NCBI GenBank assembly: GCA_032871835.1
Contig: CM065296.1
Location: forward strand, 3,978,001 to 4,042,000
Reading direction: 5' to 3'
Origin: Dipteronia dyeriana
Taxonomy: Eukaryota; Streptophyta; Magnoliopsida; Sapindales; Sapindaceae
Length of the DNA: 64,000 nucleotides
Part shown: positions 32,445-44,560 of the stretch, one piece after another
Layout: each line of letters opens with the position of its first letter
How positions within the stretch are numbered: position 1 is the stretch's first letter
Translations under genes and position numbers: made by a program
Notes under the pieces: model-generated
What the model saw: only the letters and a program-made list of their open reading frames with translations
Told to the model about the DNA's origin: nothing
The model's database searches: none

Positions 32445-35224
32445 TCATTCCCTATTAGAGTCAAAGTTAGGGCACGTTTGTTTGTTGTGTCCAATTGAAT
32501 GGCAGATGCTACACTTACAGCGGTATTCATCGGGAACAACTCTTCTTGTACCTTCATTAATCATAGGTGGATTAGGACATCTCCTGGAATTATGCCCTGG
32601 TTGTCCACATCTTCTACAGGATTGTGTAGTTGTCCTCTCTGAAGACGAGACATGACGACCCGCCCTCGGGCGTCCAGCTTGTCTCCTGGAGTTTGGATTC
32701 AAAATCATCCTCTGAGCAATGTCAGATGGCACAACCCAAGTGGAAAGATGGCCCATCGGTATAATAGGAACCGAGTACGCGTTAATAAGTGTCTGTCTCT
32801 TGTAGTAGTCCGCACACAAAGTTGTGAAGTCCAAGTTTCGCTCCCTGTAAAAAACATTGAAAACGATCAGCTTCACCGAGAAAATGATCAGTAGGTTTTC
32901 AAAGTTGTGAAGTCCAAGTTTCAGTAATGTACCGTGCCGCTGCAAAGGCGTGAGAACATGGAAAATGATCCATTTGGAATTTGTTGCAAGTACAAGTCTT
33001 CCGTGCTAAGTTAACAGTCTACTATTTTCCAGACCGCTTGACAGAAAAAAATATTTCAGTCGACTGGATTTACGGTCAAATAACCACACATCTCCACACG
33101 TTTTAAGAGCACAAGATGTGATGCGTCGGTCAACTGATGACGCATGGTTTGTGCAGCTCTATAACGATTATGAAACCACCGTTGCAACATATTCCTAATG
33201 AACTCAGCTAGAGTCAACATAGGCAGTTGGTGTGCAAATTTTAGGCATGAGTTTATGCATTCTGCAGCATTAGTCCTCATCACCCTATACCTTCTTTCAA
33301 GGCAGTGTACACGGGACCACTTGTGTGGACCGATATCAATTACATAATCATATGCATTCTGGTGCAAGTTTCTTAACTCTTCCATATGCTGGTTATATTC
33401 AAACTTGGTGTATGCGCGGGCTGTTTTGTCCATTATTGCGGCAACATCCTTCCTATGAAATCGCTTTTTGATATTTTCAGCAAAGTGCCAACAACATATG
33501 GTATGGGTGGCATAAGGGAACACTTTAGAAATCCCTGCTTCAATGCTTGCATGCCTATCAGAAATGAAAACTAGCTCATCAATATAACCTAGAGCACCCT
33601 TCAAGCAATCCAAAAACCATTCCTATGAAAGGTTATTTTCTGAGTCGCCGTACCCAAAAGCAATTGGATACACCTGTTCGTTCCCATCTTGTGTTATTGC
33701 AACAAACATTGTACCCTGAAATCGTCCCTCCCTTCAAATGGGTACCATCAACGACAATGACTGGACGCATACACATCCGGAATCCTCTAAGTGAAGCACC
33801 AATCGACATGAAGAAGTATAGAAATTTACCATCTTCGTCACACTGTAAGTCAGTGATTGTGCCGAGATTTTGTTGTTCCAAAATGTAACCAAATAATGGA
33901 AGCAGTTGGAAGGTTTCCTCATGCGTTCCATATGTCAGTGACAACGCATAATCGATGGCGACGTGTGCCTTACTATACATGATTTGGATTCCATACATTG
34001 ATTTCATGTCGGCGATTATGTCCTTCGGACGCATTAGTCGACCATCTTGTTGTTGAATTCTAGGTGCAATAACTTCTCCAATTATGACTGCACAAGCTTG
34101 TCGGTGCCGGCAATGAATTTCCTCTAACAGACAAGTGTGTTCGTTGACAAAACTTCTTACTTGAAAGTATGTGCCTTCATCTCTCCTCACCGCTCTTAAC
34201 TTCCACGTACAATTTCCCATCAAACAAACTAGATATAATGTTGTCTTATTGGACCTTTTCACCTTCCACTCGAAGTTCTGCCGCATTGCAAAATGGCCTA
34301 CTATTCTCTTCAAATCTTTTTTCGTTGGAAAAAACTGGCCTTTATATATCATGCTTGTAGGTTCATCTTCAAACAAGTTCATGCTTCCACCAATACCAAA
34401 CGAGTATGATTTTGCTCATAGAATAACCCATGTTGTGGCATTATCAGAATCATCTGCAGTTACATTAGCCCTCCCCTCGGAGGTCCCAGCTATATCTGGT
34501 GCACTGGACTAAATCTGTGTACATGTCTTACACGTCTTTCCGTTTCGACAAGTTCTGCTTCATCCTGATTGTCCTGTACATTTTCTACAGAATTTAAATT
34601 GCCCTCATTATCCACCTCATTATTCACCCCAACATTTAGTGTTGTATTCTGCTTATTGTTGATGTCATTATAGATCTAATTGTATTGGTGGTTGTACTGC
34701 CTACCATTCATCTCAATTTGACAACCAATTACATCGTCGAATTGAGGTCCTAGTATATTATCATGAGCGGCTACTTCCGGTGGGACAACACATATGTTTT
34801 CCTGACCATCAATCCCACTTTTTTCTGTGAACAACTGGTTGCTTCCGCCTGACGATCGAAATTGTTGGGTGTTATCAGGATGAGGGATATCTTCACCAAT
34901 GACACCTCCTGCTGGCCTCTCGATTAGACTAACACATACTTGAGGGATCACCCTATCTTCCCCTAGCATAAACTGAACATCGTCATTGTTTCTTATAAAT
35001 GTACGACATGTAGTCCCAGGAATAATTGATAGAGACTATAGCTCAACACTGTATTTGTTCTCATCAAACTTCACAATGGTTTGCACGATCGACACCAGTT
35101 CGTCGTAACTCAAATTCTTTGACACATACAAACCTTGGTTATCGGAACCTAAATACCTCTGATTTCTGTCTGGTAATTGCTCCCATCGGCCGTTGTAAGA
35201 TATGACTATTCTCACCCTATCCAT
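32445..35224 (-). pseudogene. MULE transposase of MULE-1
   Basis: Start chosen at MDRVRIVISYNGRW (35224), conserved with MULE-2. In order: N-terminal region (35224-34400); MuDR-type DNA-binding domain (FAMRQNFEWKVKRSNKTTLY, CTWKLRAVRRDEGTYFQVRS); DDE catalytic core with VIVVDGTHLKG (first Asp), VFISDRHASIEAGI (second Asp) and NAAECINS (candidate Glu); SWIM finger CTCNKFQMDHFPCSHA; and, after an intron, a tail with CRRCGQPGHNSRRC and CSICHSIGHNKQTC zinc knuckles (32945-32445). A one-base insertion before GYNVCC, TAG in LS*EW, and TGA/TAG at two Trp positions near 33050-33010 disable it. All three catalytic residues survive. Confidence 0.9.
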
Positions 35225-35329
35225 TGTCCTGTCAAAACCAACATAAAAAGCCATTAATAAGGAAAAAATATTTCATATTAAATTTACAATTATAAAGGAT
35301 TAAACAAAAATCAAAAGTGTAAGATATGA

Positions 35330-35790
35330 AGCTTTTTTTTAAACTGATCAAGCTTTTTTTGTACATGATAGAGCTCTTTCTAACGGGATCGAGCTTTTTT
35401 TGTTCAAGACCGAGCTCTTTTTCTACATAATCTAGCTTTTTTATATATGGCTCGAGCTCTTTTCAAATATGGCTCGACTTTTTACTTTTACGAATCGAGT
35501 TTTTTTTTTTGGAATCGAGCTTTTTTGTGAGGGATCGAGCTTTTTTCTGATGGATCGAGCCTTTTTTTTTAGGGATCGAGCTATTTGTGTGAGAGATCGA
35601 GCTTTTTTTGACAAGGATCGAGTTTTTTTTCTGATGGATCGAGCCTTTTTTCGAGGGATCGAGCTTTTCTTTTTACGTATCCAACATCTATTTTTTAGAT
35701 CGTGCTTTTTTTGAATTTGATCCGAGACTTTTTTTCAAACTTCCGAGCTTTTTTACAAATGTTTCGACCTTTTTTTAAAATATTTCCAGC
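35330..35790 (+). repeat. GATCGAGCTTTTTT array, right arm of MULE-1
   Basis: About 20 diverged units of the same motif as 28132-28806, on the same strand as the left array rather than inverted. It lies between the start of the transposase gene and the right end of the element. Short open frames over it are repeat products. Confidence 0.88.
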
Positions 35791-36253
35791 TTTTATGCCC
35801 AAGATTATAAACTTGTTTGCAACACTACAACTCAACTCGGCCAAATATATATAAAAAAAAATATGCATACATGTTCATTCATTCTTTGTAAAAAGTTTAC
35901 AACTTCAGGACATCAACATAAAAAAATTGAGACAACATGTTCATAAATGTTCATACATTGTTATACCACACAGAAATACAATAAAAAATGGAAATGAAGA
36001 TCAATATTAATTTACCTTCTTCTGCAATATCTGGAATGAAGCTCGTTTTCTGATGAAAAAATGGAGCAGGTGATTGATTTTCAGACAAATTTTTTTGGAC
36101 GACAGCCTTTAATGAATAAAATATCGATTATTTAAGGGCAATTTCGGTAGCTCACCATAATAGGTGTCTTTTAAACTTAACTTATTATAACGGTGACATC
36201 ACTGTAAGTGACAAAAAAAAATGACATTCATCACCATTTCCACATCATATAAA

Positions 36254-37565
36254 TGTAACTTTTTGTTAAATTATAAAACTTGAAATCTTGAATTCGATAT
36301 CGGTACAAATTCGATATGCCTCGAGTAATTTCGTCTTGGGGCGTCTCAACCGCCACCGCTACAGCCACATTGTGTAGTCCTCAAAACCGGTACTCTTTGA
36401 AAATACAGTGAATTTAAGCAATGCTATATTTGTAGTCTGATTATGGCTGTCTTTCTCGTAATTCAATCGGTTTCGATTTTAAACGACAAGTAGCGTGTTA
36501 TCTGAGCCCTTTTTAAATACTCTTTTGTTGTCTTGTAGTGTCTTGCGATTGTATTTGAATTGAATTGCAACCAATTGGAATCCATCATGTATGGTATATG
36601 TATGTATATACAGTTATGCATTATCGGATTGTGTTGTACGGTTTTTGAACATTACTAGCCCAACCATTTAATGAATTTAATTGCCTTTAGTCACTACTAA
36701 TCAATTGGATTCGTCTTGCAGTTTTTTTTTCTTTTACTATAACTGTTGAGACTAGACAAGATATGACTCTGCTAGTACAGTCCAGACGAGATATGACTCT
36801 GTTAGAACAGTCCAGACTACTACTTCCACAGTACAGAAGATGGTACCCACACTTGAGATTGATTGCCAAAAAGAGATAAATAATATATATATATATATAC
36901 ATGCACTCCAAACGTTGAACCGTGGTTGTGAATGCTCCTAAGAGAGAGTTCAACCTTCTTATAGCCTCTTATTCTATGATATTACCACCAAATTCAATTC
37001 ACGGGAACTCGTAGCATTGGGAGATCAAAATTGTACTGGACTTAAAAGAAAGAAGGATTTTCATTCCATGTGTTGAAGTTGACCATTTGGCAATTCTTTG
37101 TCCAAGACATAAATAAGCTTGCTCTTGCTGTCATGGTATATATATACCCTTTTTTAATAAAAAATAATAATGTTATATGTAGGAAATATCTCTTTTTAGT
37201 CAAAAAATAATGTGATTTATTGTTTTTTATCCAACATTAGTATTTTTATTGTTTTTATCTAACAATTAGCTGTGATGATCCAAATACCCCTCATTATTTT
37301 CTTTATATCTCCTCTCTCCTTTAGTCAGAATCATTTTTTTCTTTGTTCTCTCTCTTCCTTCTTTCTCTCTTCAATCTCTTCTTTCACTCTCTCTTTCTCT
37401 CACGCCTTTCTCCTCTCTCCACCACAAAATTATTTTGCAACCCGATCTCCTCTCCAAATCGACTCTCTCACGCCTCTCTCCTCTTTAATCTAAACATATT
37501 TTTTTGTTCCTCTTCTCTCTCCTTTGGGTTGCAGATCTGGGTTGTGAAGATCAAATTCGAATTTG
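36254..37565. other. Non-genic stretch, partly pyrimidine-rich
   Basis: No gene recognised at 36254-37270. From about 37300 to 37530 the plus strand is strongly CT-rich (CTCTCTC and TCTTTC runs), resembling a plant 5' leader, but no coding region follows, and the adjoining DNA is simple-sequence-like repeats. Confidence 0.5.
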
Positions 37566-38080
37566 AGTGTTAGATGTTGATTTTAAGGGTGGTTGTGGTT
37601 GTGTTTAAGTTTGAGCATTTTTGTTTAAAATATTTTCAGATTTCGTTTTGTTTGAAAATATTTCTAGATCTTAAAAATTTCTAGATTTTTTTTTTTTTAA
37701 TTTTGAAAATTTTCCAGATTATGTTTAGAGTGTTAGATGTTGATTTTAATGGTGGTTGTGGTTGTGTTTAAGTTTGGGTATTGCTTGTTTAATTTTTTTT
37801 CAAATTTTGTTTTGTTTAAAAAAAAATCTAGACCTTAAAAATTTATAGGTTTTTTTTATTTTGAAATTTTTCCGGATTATGTTTGTCAAATTTTTTTTTC
37901 AATATTTGATTTTATTTAAAGAAAAAATTTAGGTTTTTTTATTTTGAAATTTTTTCATATTATGTTTGTTAATTTTTTTTTCCAGATTTGATTTTGTTTA
38001 AAGGAAAATTACAGGTTTTTCTAATTTTAAAAAAATTCTAGATTATGTTTATTACTTTTTTGTCCATATTATATTTCTTT
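37566..38080. repeat. ~100-165-bp degenerate tandem repeats
   Basis: GTGTTAGATGTTGATTTTAA plus GTGGTTGTGGTTGTGTTTAAGTTTG occurs at 37566 and 37729. The following units recur as variants of AGATTTGATTTTGTTTAAAG and AGATTATGTTTG up to about 38080. Confidence 0.75.
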
Positions 38081-38239
38081 AAAAAAAATCCAGAATTTGT
38101 TCCATTCAAACAAAAACTCCTTCATAAAAAAAAATATTTACTAGAGATCATTTGTTTCAAAGTTTTTTTTTTTTTTGTATAAGGAAATCTGAAAAAATTT
38201 CAAATTTATTCAAATCTGGAAATTTTTCCATATTTCTTT

Positions 38240-38560
38240 AAACACACAAGACCACCTATTAAACATATCTGGTCACCAATTAAACACATCATGGTAACCT
38301 AATTAAACATACCAAGGCAGACTAACTAAACACACCATGTGTAAATCAATTAAACATATCATGAGAACCCAATTAAACACATCATGACAGATTAATTAAA
38401 CATACAAGGACAACTCAGTTAAACACATAAAGGCAACTCAATTAAACACACTAGGACAGACCAATTAAACACACTAGGACAACTCAATTAAACACATCAG
38501 AACAACACCAAATCAAACACACCAAGTCTAACACAAGTAAACACACCCAAGAAGAAGAAG
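38240..38560. repeat. ~31-bp minisatellite
   Basis: About ten units with the core AATTAAACACACYAGGACAAC. AATTAAACA or a variant recurs every 27-33 bases from 38240 to 38560. Not coding. Confidence 0.85.
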
Positions 38561-38758
38561 AAGAATACTAGAGGTATGGGAAGAAGAAGAAAAAGAAAAA
38601 GAAAAAGAAAAATAAAAAAAGTTGTTTTTAAAGGAAAAAAAATAGAGAATTTTTTAAAGGGTAATTTTATCCAAATGGTGGATATTTTGGTAGAAACAAT
38701 AAAAATATTAATCTTTGGTAAAAACAATAAACCCACTAATTTTTGGTTAGTTTTAAAG

Positions 38759-38790
<32 letters not shown>

Positions 38791-38793
<3 letters not shown>

Positions 38794-38869
38794 AATTATG
38801 TGCATGCTTTGGTGCTAGCATATGGTTTTTCTCCATTGAAGCATACATCGGTGATGGTGAGTTTATTCT
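38791..38869. repeat. 78-bp direct repeat, left of viral insert
   Basis: GTTAATTATGTGCATG through GGTGAGTTTATTCT is repeated at 40986-41063 with about six differences. Both copies follow an AT/GT microsatellite. They flank the caulimovirid-derived insert. Confidence 0.92.
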
Positions 38870-38871
38870 AG

Positions 38872-39960
38872 GACGGAAAATCCTGGTGATGGCCTTCTGA
38901 AAAAGTGAAGGAGAAGTTTTTAGGCCAAAGGGCAAAACAGTCCATTGGTATTGAGCATTTAGGAGACAGAAAGCCGTCTTGTATCTTTCTTCAGGATGGA
39001 TGCTTATCTGCCAAAAGGCTCCTTTTAAGCCAAACTTGGAGAATATAGTAGCTCCAAGTAGCTGTGAGAACAGGGAGTTGGCTCTCGGGACTGGAAACGT
39101 GTCATCTTAGAGGAAGTGATTGAGTGGTTTGTAATCAATGACTAGTCTCTTCTTTCCTCTGAGCTGTTCAGATCTTTTTTCAACATAAAAGGCTTGGCAG
39201 ACCCAATGAGAGGAAGTGGGTTCTATCAGTTCTTGTCGGAGGAGTTCTTCACATTTTTCGTTTGCTAGCAAGAGGTCTGTGGGTGACATTCCTGAATGAG
39301 AAGCTTTCGTAGGGTTGGCATCTTCATTGAGCTTGAAATGAAGCTTGATGAAGAAATCTGGATTCTTCCACAAAGGGTTTGGGTGTTTAAAATCAGCATG
39401 ATTTTTAGTGCAAAATTCAAGGAGTTTTTCTTGAATTTGTTGGAATTTGGAATTGATGGAGAAGAGAGGGAAAATCTTGGGTATGCTGGTAAAAGGTTTG
39501 TATTCACCGTTTGAACCGGATGCTAGTAGGAAGAATTCTGATGGACTGGGATTGGCTATAAACATCCCAACCAATTAAGATGTATTTGTCCGGAAGAGGA
39601 GTACCAATAACGTGGGTCCACAAAGTGCATGAAGGGAAAAATTGGATTCCAATATTCTTCCTGAAGACCAGGCGAGTAATAAAGATCTGGTCATCTGCTG
39701 CTAAGAACTCGTTGTTCTTTTCTTTCCAAGCTTCTGGGGGTAGAACCTTAGGGTTCATCATTGTGGAGTGGGCGCCAGTATAGAAATATGCAATGGCAGG
39801 AACTGGCTTAGAGTATTTTTTTGCCAGAATCTGAATATGGATTTGAGGGCCCAGGTTATTATCACTTGTTGCCTAGTAGGCTTCTGAGGGGAGGTCTGGT
39901 CCCAAATAGTCTGAGGCTTCTGAGGATGAACTGGAGTCATCTGAATCTTGGATCATGAAA
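38872..39960 (-). pseudogene. Caulimovirid protease and N-terminal RT relic
   Basis: The protease block lies at about 39830-39504. Its active-site Asp-Thr-Gly motif reads Tyr-Thr-Gly at about 39785, so catalysis is lost. The RT N-terminal half follows at 39574-38872 (RLVIDYKPLN at about 39135 and the QWTVLPFGLK motif at about 38945), with a stop at 39107 and a frame break at the protease/RT junction. It ends after the KAITRIF text, just short of the RT active-site motif, which lies at the other end of the insert. Confidence 0.85.
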
Positions 39961-40026
39961 ATGGTTAGTTGGTTGACATCTTCTTGTTCTGAGAAGATGG
40001 ATTCTATGTCAGCATCAGAAGGAACT

Positions 40027-40880
40027 TCACCAGCAATCTTTGGAGATAAGGGTGACAGGATGAGGTCTGGAGAGCGTATCAGGAATGATGTTATTATGTC
40101 CCTTAATGTGCTTCATAGAGAAATCATATCTGGAAAACCAATCTTTGAGCCTTAGAAGCTGAGGGTTTGGAGGGAGTTTGTTACGGAATTCAAGGACCTT
40201 TGGAAATGATGAATTGTCCATTTCTATGACGAAGCTCCTAGTCTTGAGGTGGAAATCAAACTTGGAGATCCCATTCTTTACCGCAAGAATCTCTTTATAG
40301 ACTGTGTGATAATGCTTTTGTGCATATTTGAATTGTCCACTGCTATGATCGCTGTAGTGGCGCTTTCCTTTTATTTATTCAATAAGGATGGCTCCCCAAA
40401 AATGGTCACTAGCATCAATTTGGAGAATGAGCTGTCCTGAAGAGGGTATATGCAAAGGAGGTGGACTTTGAGAGATTTTCTTTAAGTGGGCAATTGCTTC
40501 AGAATGAGCTGTGTTCCACTGAAGAGGATTCTTTTTAAGCAGAGTGGACATGATTGTAGTGTAATGGCTTGCTTGTGGGATAAAATCCCCGATGTAATTA
40601 ACGATGCCAAAGAATTGTTGAACATGCTTTTGAGTGAGGTTCAAATTCGGGAAATCAAGGAGCTGCTTGGCCAAAAGAGGACCAGGGTGATAAGACCCCT
40701 CTCTTATCTGCATCCCGAGGAATTCAATTTCAGCAACGCCAATCGAACTCTTCCTTTCAAAGAGCATAATTCCATACTGGTCAATGATCTGATGGAATTG
40801 TTGTAAAAACTTGTTATGAGATTCCTCATCTGGGGAGAATAGTAGAATGTCATCAATATATAGTAAGGCCATTTGTGGAG
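40027..40880 (-). pseudogene. Caulimovirid C-terminal RT and RNase H relic
   Basis: Begins at 40872 with ALLYIDDILLFSP (RT active-site motif), then LGMQIREGSYHPGP and QQFFGIVNYI in the connection, then RNase H starting DASDHFWGAILIE, open to 40375. After a break the RNase H tail resumes at 40221 (MDNSSFPKVLEF) with KHIKGHNNIIPDTLSRPHP at about 40070. The two parts are in different frames, so the copy is not functional. Confidence 0.85.
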
Positions 40881-40893
40881 AAAACTAGACAAT

Positions 40894-40957
40894 TATGCTC
40901 TATGTGAGATGGTCGTGGAGCTCTTTATGCTCTCTGTGAGATGGTCGTGGAGCTCTC
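40894..40957. repeat. Two 32-bp direct repeats at viral-insert edge
   Basis: TATGCTCTATGTGAGATGGT plus CGTGGAGCTCTT is repeated at once with a single main difference, between the viral edge (40880) and an AT/GT microsatellite. Confidence 0.85.
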
Positions 40958-40985
40958 ATATATATATATATGTGTGTGTGTGTGT

Positions 40986-41063
40986 GTTAATTCTGTGCAT
41001 GTTTGGTGCTAGCATATGGTTTTTCTCCATTAGGGCATACATCGATGATGGTGAGTTTATTCT
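40986..41063. repeat. 78-bp direct repeat, right of viral insert
   Basis: Partner of 38791-38869. It ends in GTGAGTTTATTCT, after which the flanks differ. Confidence 0.92.
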
Positions 41064-41478
41064 TTTGTGTTGCATAGGGATTAGGGAATATGTCTAGGTA
41101 ACCTATTTTTTGCAAACTTAATATCCCGTTCTGCAGCTGTTTTTCAGTCCGTTTTTGTTTTTATTTTTCAAAAACGATTTCGAAAACGCGTTCGTTAACT
41201 ATTTTTCATTTTATTTAAAAAAAAAATGAAAAACAAAACCAGTGTTAAAAGTGAAAGGTTTGAAAAACACAAAATACTTGTATTTTGTTTTTCAATTTTT
41301 TTTAGGTAAAAAAAATCATTTTTTTAAAGTATGAATTGTACTGTTATGCATTTGAGATTGCTATGACAAGACGATACAAGATTTTATAAATGACCAAAAT
41401 ACCTCTCTCATATATAAATATATTTCAGAATAATTTATTTCTAGCTATAACTAAAAGCATTCATGCAATAATATAATA

Positions 41479-41667
41479 TTTTATGTATATTATAATATAT
41501 AATATATATTTTATAATATATATTATAATATTATATAATAATATTAAATATAATAATATATTATATATTATTAAATATAATAATAAAATATTATATATTT
41601 ATATAATATATATGTAATATATAATATATTTATATATATTAATACTATATATATATTATCATATATT

Positions 41668-41721
<54 letters not shown>
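41479..41721. repeat. AT-rich microsatellite tract
   Basis: Imperfect AT/TATA repeats ending in a long pure (AT)n at about 41673-41721. The LTR element is inserted at its end, and the AT tract continues at 45435-45478. Confidence 0.9.
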
Positions 41722-41725
<4 letters not shown>

Positions 41726-41852
41726 GTATGTGAATTTTACCAGATGTACATGTCATTGACAGAGAGGATAAAAGTGTTAGGTGGACATCCAAATAGACAC
41801 TCATGAAACGTCCAACAAGGCATCATTGAAGAGAAGAGGCCCGAGTAGACAG
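41722..41852 (+). repeat. 5' LTR fragment
   Basis: Matches the first ~130 bases of the LTR at 44561 (for example AGGTGGACATCCAAATAGAC). Homology ends after CCGAGTA.ACA, which is the deletion breakpoint. Confidence 0.9.
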
Positions 41853-41855
41853 TGG

Positions 41856-44053
41856 TCCGTAAAAATCTATGTAGAACCAACCTCCTGTTGATAAGCCGCT
41901 TCGACCCGAGCTCGGCTATCCTCACTTTCCTTTAGCTAAGCCTCCAAACGCCTTATTCGACCAGCTTGATGCTGCTGCGTCTGAATTAGCTCAGCGAATT
42001 CGGGCACCATCTGTAAAAGAATACAATTAGAAATCTGGCAAATAAGCAAAAAATTAAAGGAGTTGAGGGTAGCTTATATAAGATGCGCCATTAAAAACAT
42101 TTTGAAGACGTTCGGTCAGGGAGCCATCCAGAAAACTGCTCCAACGGTCTTCCCCGATTAAAGCCCGACCAGATGACATATCCCGGGGAGAAGGATGTGA
42201 AGGAACCCCCGAGGGTTTAGCCTCTAGATTTTCAACCTCGGGGGAAGGGGAACCCCTGTTCAGCTTCGAATCCCTCACATCCACCGATACTCCATCATCC
42301 GCACTCGGGTAAGCCTCAGCCACAATATCTTCATTGCTGGAGTCGATGAAAGTGACCACCTGAGGAACCTTGTGAGGATGAGTTGGAAAGCTGATTGCAT
42401 TCTGTTTCTCACCCCGAGAACGGTGGAAACTAAGATCAGCTGCTGGATCATTCGGAGTATCATCCCAAAAGGCTTCAATAAATTCGGGACCTATAGGTAC
42501 CTGTCCCATGGAAGAATTACCTCCATCACCGGCGTCAGTCTGCTCGGTAGGCTCCTCACCGACACCTTCACTTTGCCTTTGCCGATCGACAGGCAGTTGA
42601 GTATCGATCGGGTAACTCAGACCACTAGTCTCCCCAACCGTCGGTTGAAAAACGTTCTTAGGGACATCTTCTGGAATTTGCTCCTCAGCGGCATCAGTCT
42701 CTTCATCAGACTCAGGCGGGGCGATGCCTTCGTCACCTTGACGAGAAGCCTCTTTCCGACTCGCCTGAATAATTGACTTCACTTGGCGAGCCTGAAGATC
42801 GCAGACGACATCCGTATCAAACACTAGAAGAAAAAAGGAACCGCGCCATAATGCAAAACAAAAAATATATAACAATGAAAGGAAAAGGTTGCAAAAATCA
42901 CTTACATCGCCTAAGTTGGCCCAAAATCTTTTCGAAAAAGCCGAACTCAATCATCTTGAACTCAATCATCTTCGACTCAACGAAGATATAAGTCTTGCTC
43001 CTTTTCTCCAAAGTGCGAACCGCTGCCCGAGCAAGTCTGGTCAGCTCCGCATCACTATACTCGATTTTCTTCTTGTTCCAAAACTCGTGGGAACAGAAGA
43101 AACGGGGGACTTTCAACACCGTTTGAGTACCCCCAACCGAAACAGTAACTTCGAGCCCGAGACTCCATCCGGTAAAAAACCAACTGTTCTTCCAGAACTT
43201 GTTGGATGTAGGAAATCCCCATATAAAACCCCTCTTTTTGGGGTCATCAGAGGTATCAGCTTCCCGACTCACTTTTATCCCCTTAGGGACCCAACAATCC
43301 GGCGAATTAGACATAAGGAAGTAGGTCCCCGACTTGCTTCAGTGTAAAAAAGTGCCTGATTTCATTCGGGGATGACGGAGATAAGTTTATCCAGTTGTAC
43401 ATGTTCCACATGCATATCAAAATTTTATAGCTGTTCGGGGCAAGCTGAGCCGGAGCAATCCCTGCTTCAGCCAAAAACCAGGCAATGAATGGCTGGAAGG
43501 GAAGAGTGATGCCGCAGCAGAGCATGGATCCGTAGATCGCCACCATACCCGGGAGAGGATTCCATGCAGCTCTATTACTCATTGGAATCAGAGTGACCGA
43601 ATTAGGCAAATCGAATCGGGAGCGATACTTTATTATCTCATCTGACCCGACCACATTCGGCTCGGTGTCAAACTCACTCGGGCGTTCGGTAGGAAAAGTA
43701 AGACGAGACGCTCTGAACTCCTCTTCAACATCATTTTCATTGACAATCTGCTCCCTGATCAAAATATTGCCCGAGTTATGCTTGCGCACTTCACTTCTAC
43801 TTTGATGTTTTCCTATCCTTCGAAGAGGTACCCTGTGGTCAGAAATATCAGAATCATAACTAGATGAAAAACTCGATACAATGCTAAAAATGACGTTAGG
43901 GTGAAGCCCCGGAACATCAACTTCTAAAAATGGAGGCTCATCTACAGGGATTTCCCCCAATAATCTTCTAATACAAGAAACTAACTGGAAATCCCCACGT
44001 TCTAATGCATTAAGAGCGACATTAAAAAGACGATGACGGGAAGATGACTCCAT
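41856..44053 (-). pseudogene. Antisense gene of gypsy element (Transposase_28-like)
   Basis: Runs opposite to the LTRs. The first part (44053-43307) contains GMVAIYGSMLCCGITLPFQP then AGIAPAQLAPNSYKILI, the signature of the domain named putative gypsy-type transposon (Pfam Transposase_28). A frameshift near 43330 leads into 43314-42898 (SPDCWVPKGIKV, WGFPTSNKFWKNSWFF). After a likely intron (GTAAGTGA donor near 42903, TTCTAG acceptor near 42823) an acidic, Ser/Pro-rich part (42822-42054) follows. A last coiled-coil-like exon (about 42012-41856; RRLEA, ESEDSRARVEAAYQQEV) has one stop. Such antisense genes lie between pol and the 3' LTR in plant Tat-like elements; their role is unknown. Confidence 0.8.
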
Positions 44054-44401
44054 TAAAACTAACCTTGAATTAAGTTTGATGCAAGATCTTCAACGGAGAA
44101 TCGCGAACTTCTGTGTAAAAGAGATCTTAGTTTAAAGAAATTTTTACTGAAAATCGTCGAGAATAAACCAACAATGTCTCTTAGCAAAGAATTTAAAGAA
44201 ATAATAACACGAAACCCTAGGTTTTCAAGGAGGGAAATAATGATGACGAGGTTTGATGATGTAGGCAGCGCATGGGAAGACGCATAGGTCGTTTCTTATA
44301 AATAATCTCGAAAAATGAAGAGGTAAAATACACATGTCAAAACAAGAACTAGACTCAGCCGTCAGAACTTCAGAGCGTCACTGTCATTAAAGATCACGCG
44401 T

Positions 44402-44419
44402 GGGGGGGGGGGGGGGGGG
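44402..44419. repeat. Run of 18 G
   Basis: An uninterrupted G tract upstream of the antisense gene and before the polypurine tract of the LTR element. Run length may be affected by sequencing error. Confidence 0.8.
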
Positions 44420-44545
44420 TCGAATCGAATTTGCAAGGTCACCATTAAGACACGCCATCATGACAAGACGTCAACCTAGAAACTAAAAGGATATTGAAAA
44501 TTAATTAAAATACTTTTGCCCGAAGAAACCTTGTCTATCAAAAAT

Positions 44546-44560
44546 ATTTTAAGGGGGTAT
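44546..44560 (+). other. Polypurine tract of LTR element
   Basis: TTTTAAGGGGGTAT stands directly before the TG of the 3' LTR, the expected place of the plus-strand primer. Confidence 0.75.

Larger units (their letters stand above)
27567..36244. mobile_element. Mutator-like element MULE-1 with ULP1-like gene
   Basis: Left end starts GGGGTCAAAAAATTATTAGC; right end finishes ACCATTTCCACA. Both ends match those of MULE-2 (51519-59378) in inverse order. The two ends are only weakly inverted repeats of one another (best shared block TTTAAAAGACACC with upstream CACC...TTA). Inside are a plus-strand ULP1-like protease gene and a minus-strand MULE transposase gene, convergent and about 180 bp apart. 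This is the organisation of ULP-carrying plant MULEs of the Kaonashi/CUMULE kind. Both genes carry stops, so the copy is probably inactive. Confidence 0.93.
38872..40880 (-). mobile_element. Endogenous caulimovirid fragment, permuted and deleted
   Basis: Read on the minus strand from 40880 down, the order is C-terminal part of RT, RNase H, then (junction near 40060) the segment before the protease, protease, N-terminal part of RT, ending at 38872. A caulimovirid polyprotein runs protease, RT, RNase H, so the insert is a circular permutation opened inside the RT gene. The movement/coat-protein side of the genome is missing. Caulimovirids do not need to integrate; such copies arise by repair of host DNA breaks. 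The insert is a broken relic. Confidence 0.88.

Noticed and set aside
37272..37573. Ser/Phe/Leu-rich frame as a signal-peptide protein
   Set aside because: Comes from a CT-rich tract; no conserved continuation and stops follow at once.
42372..43347. Plus-strand frames at 42372-42776 and 42889-43347
   Set aside because: Shadows of the minus-strand antisense gene, which carries the recognisable domain.
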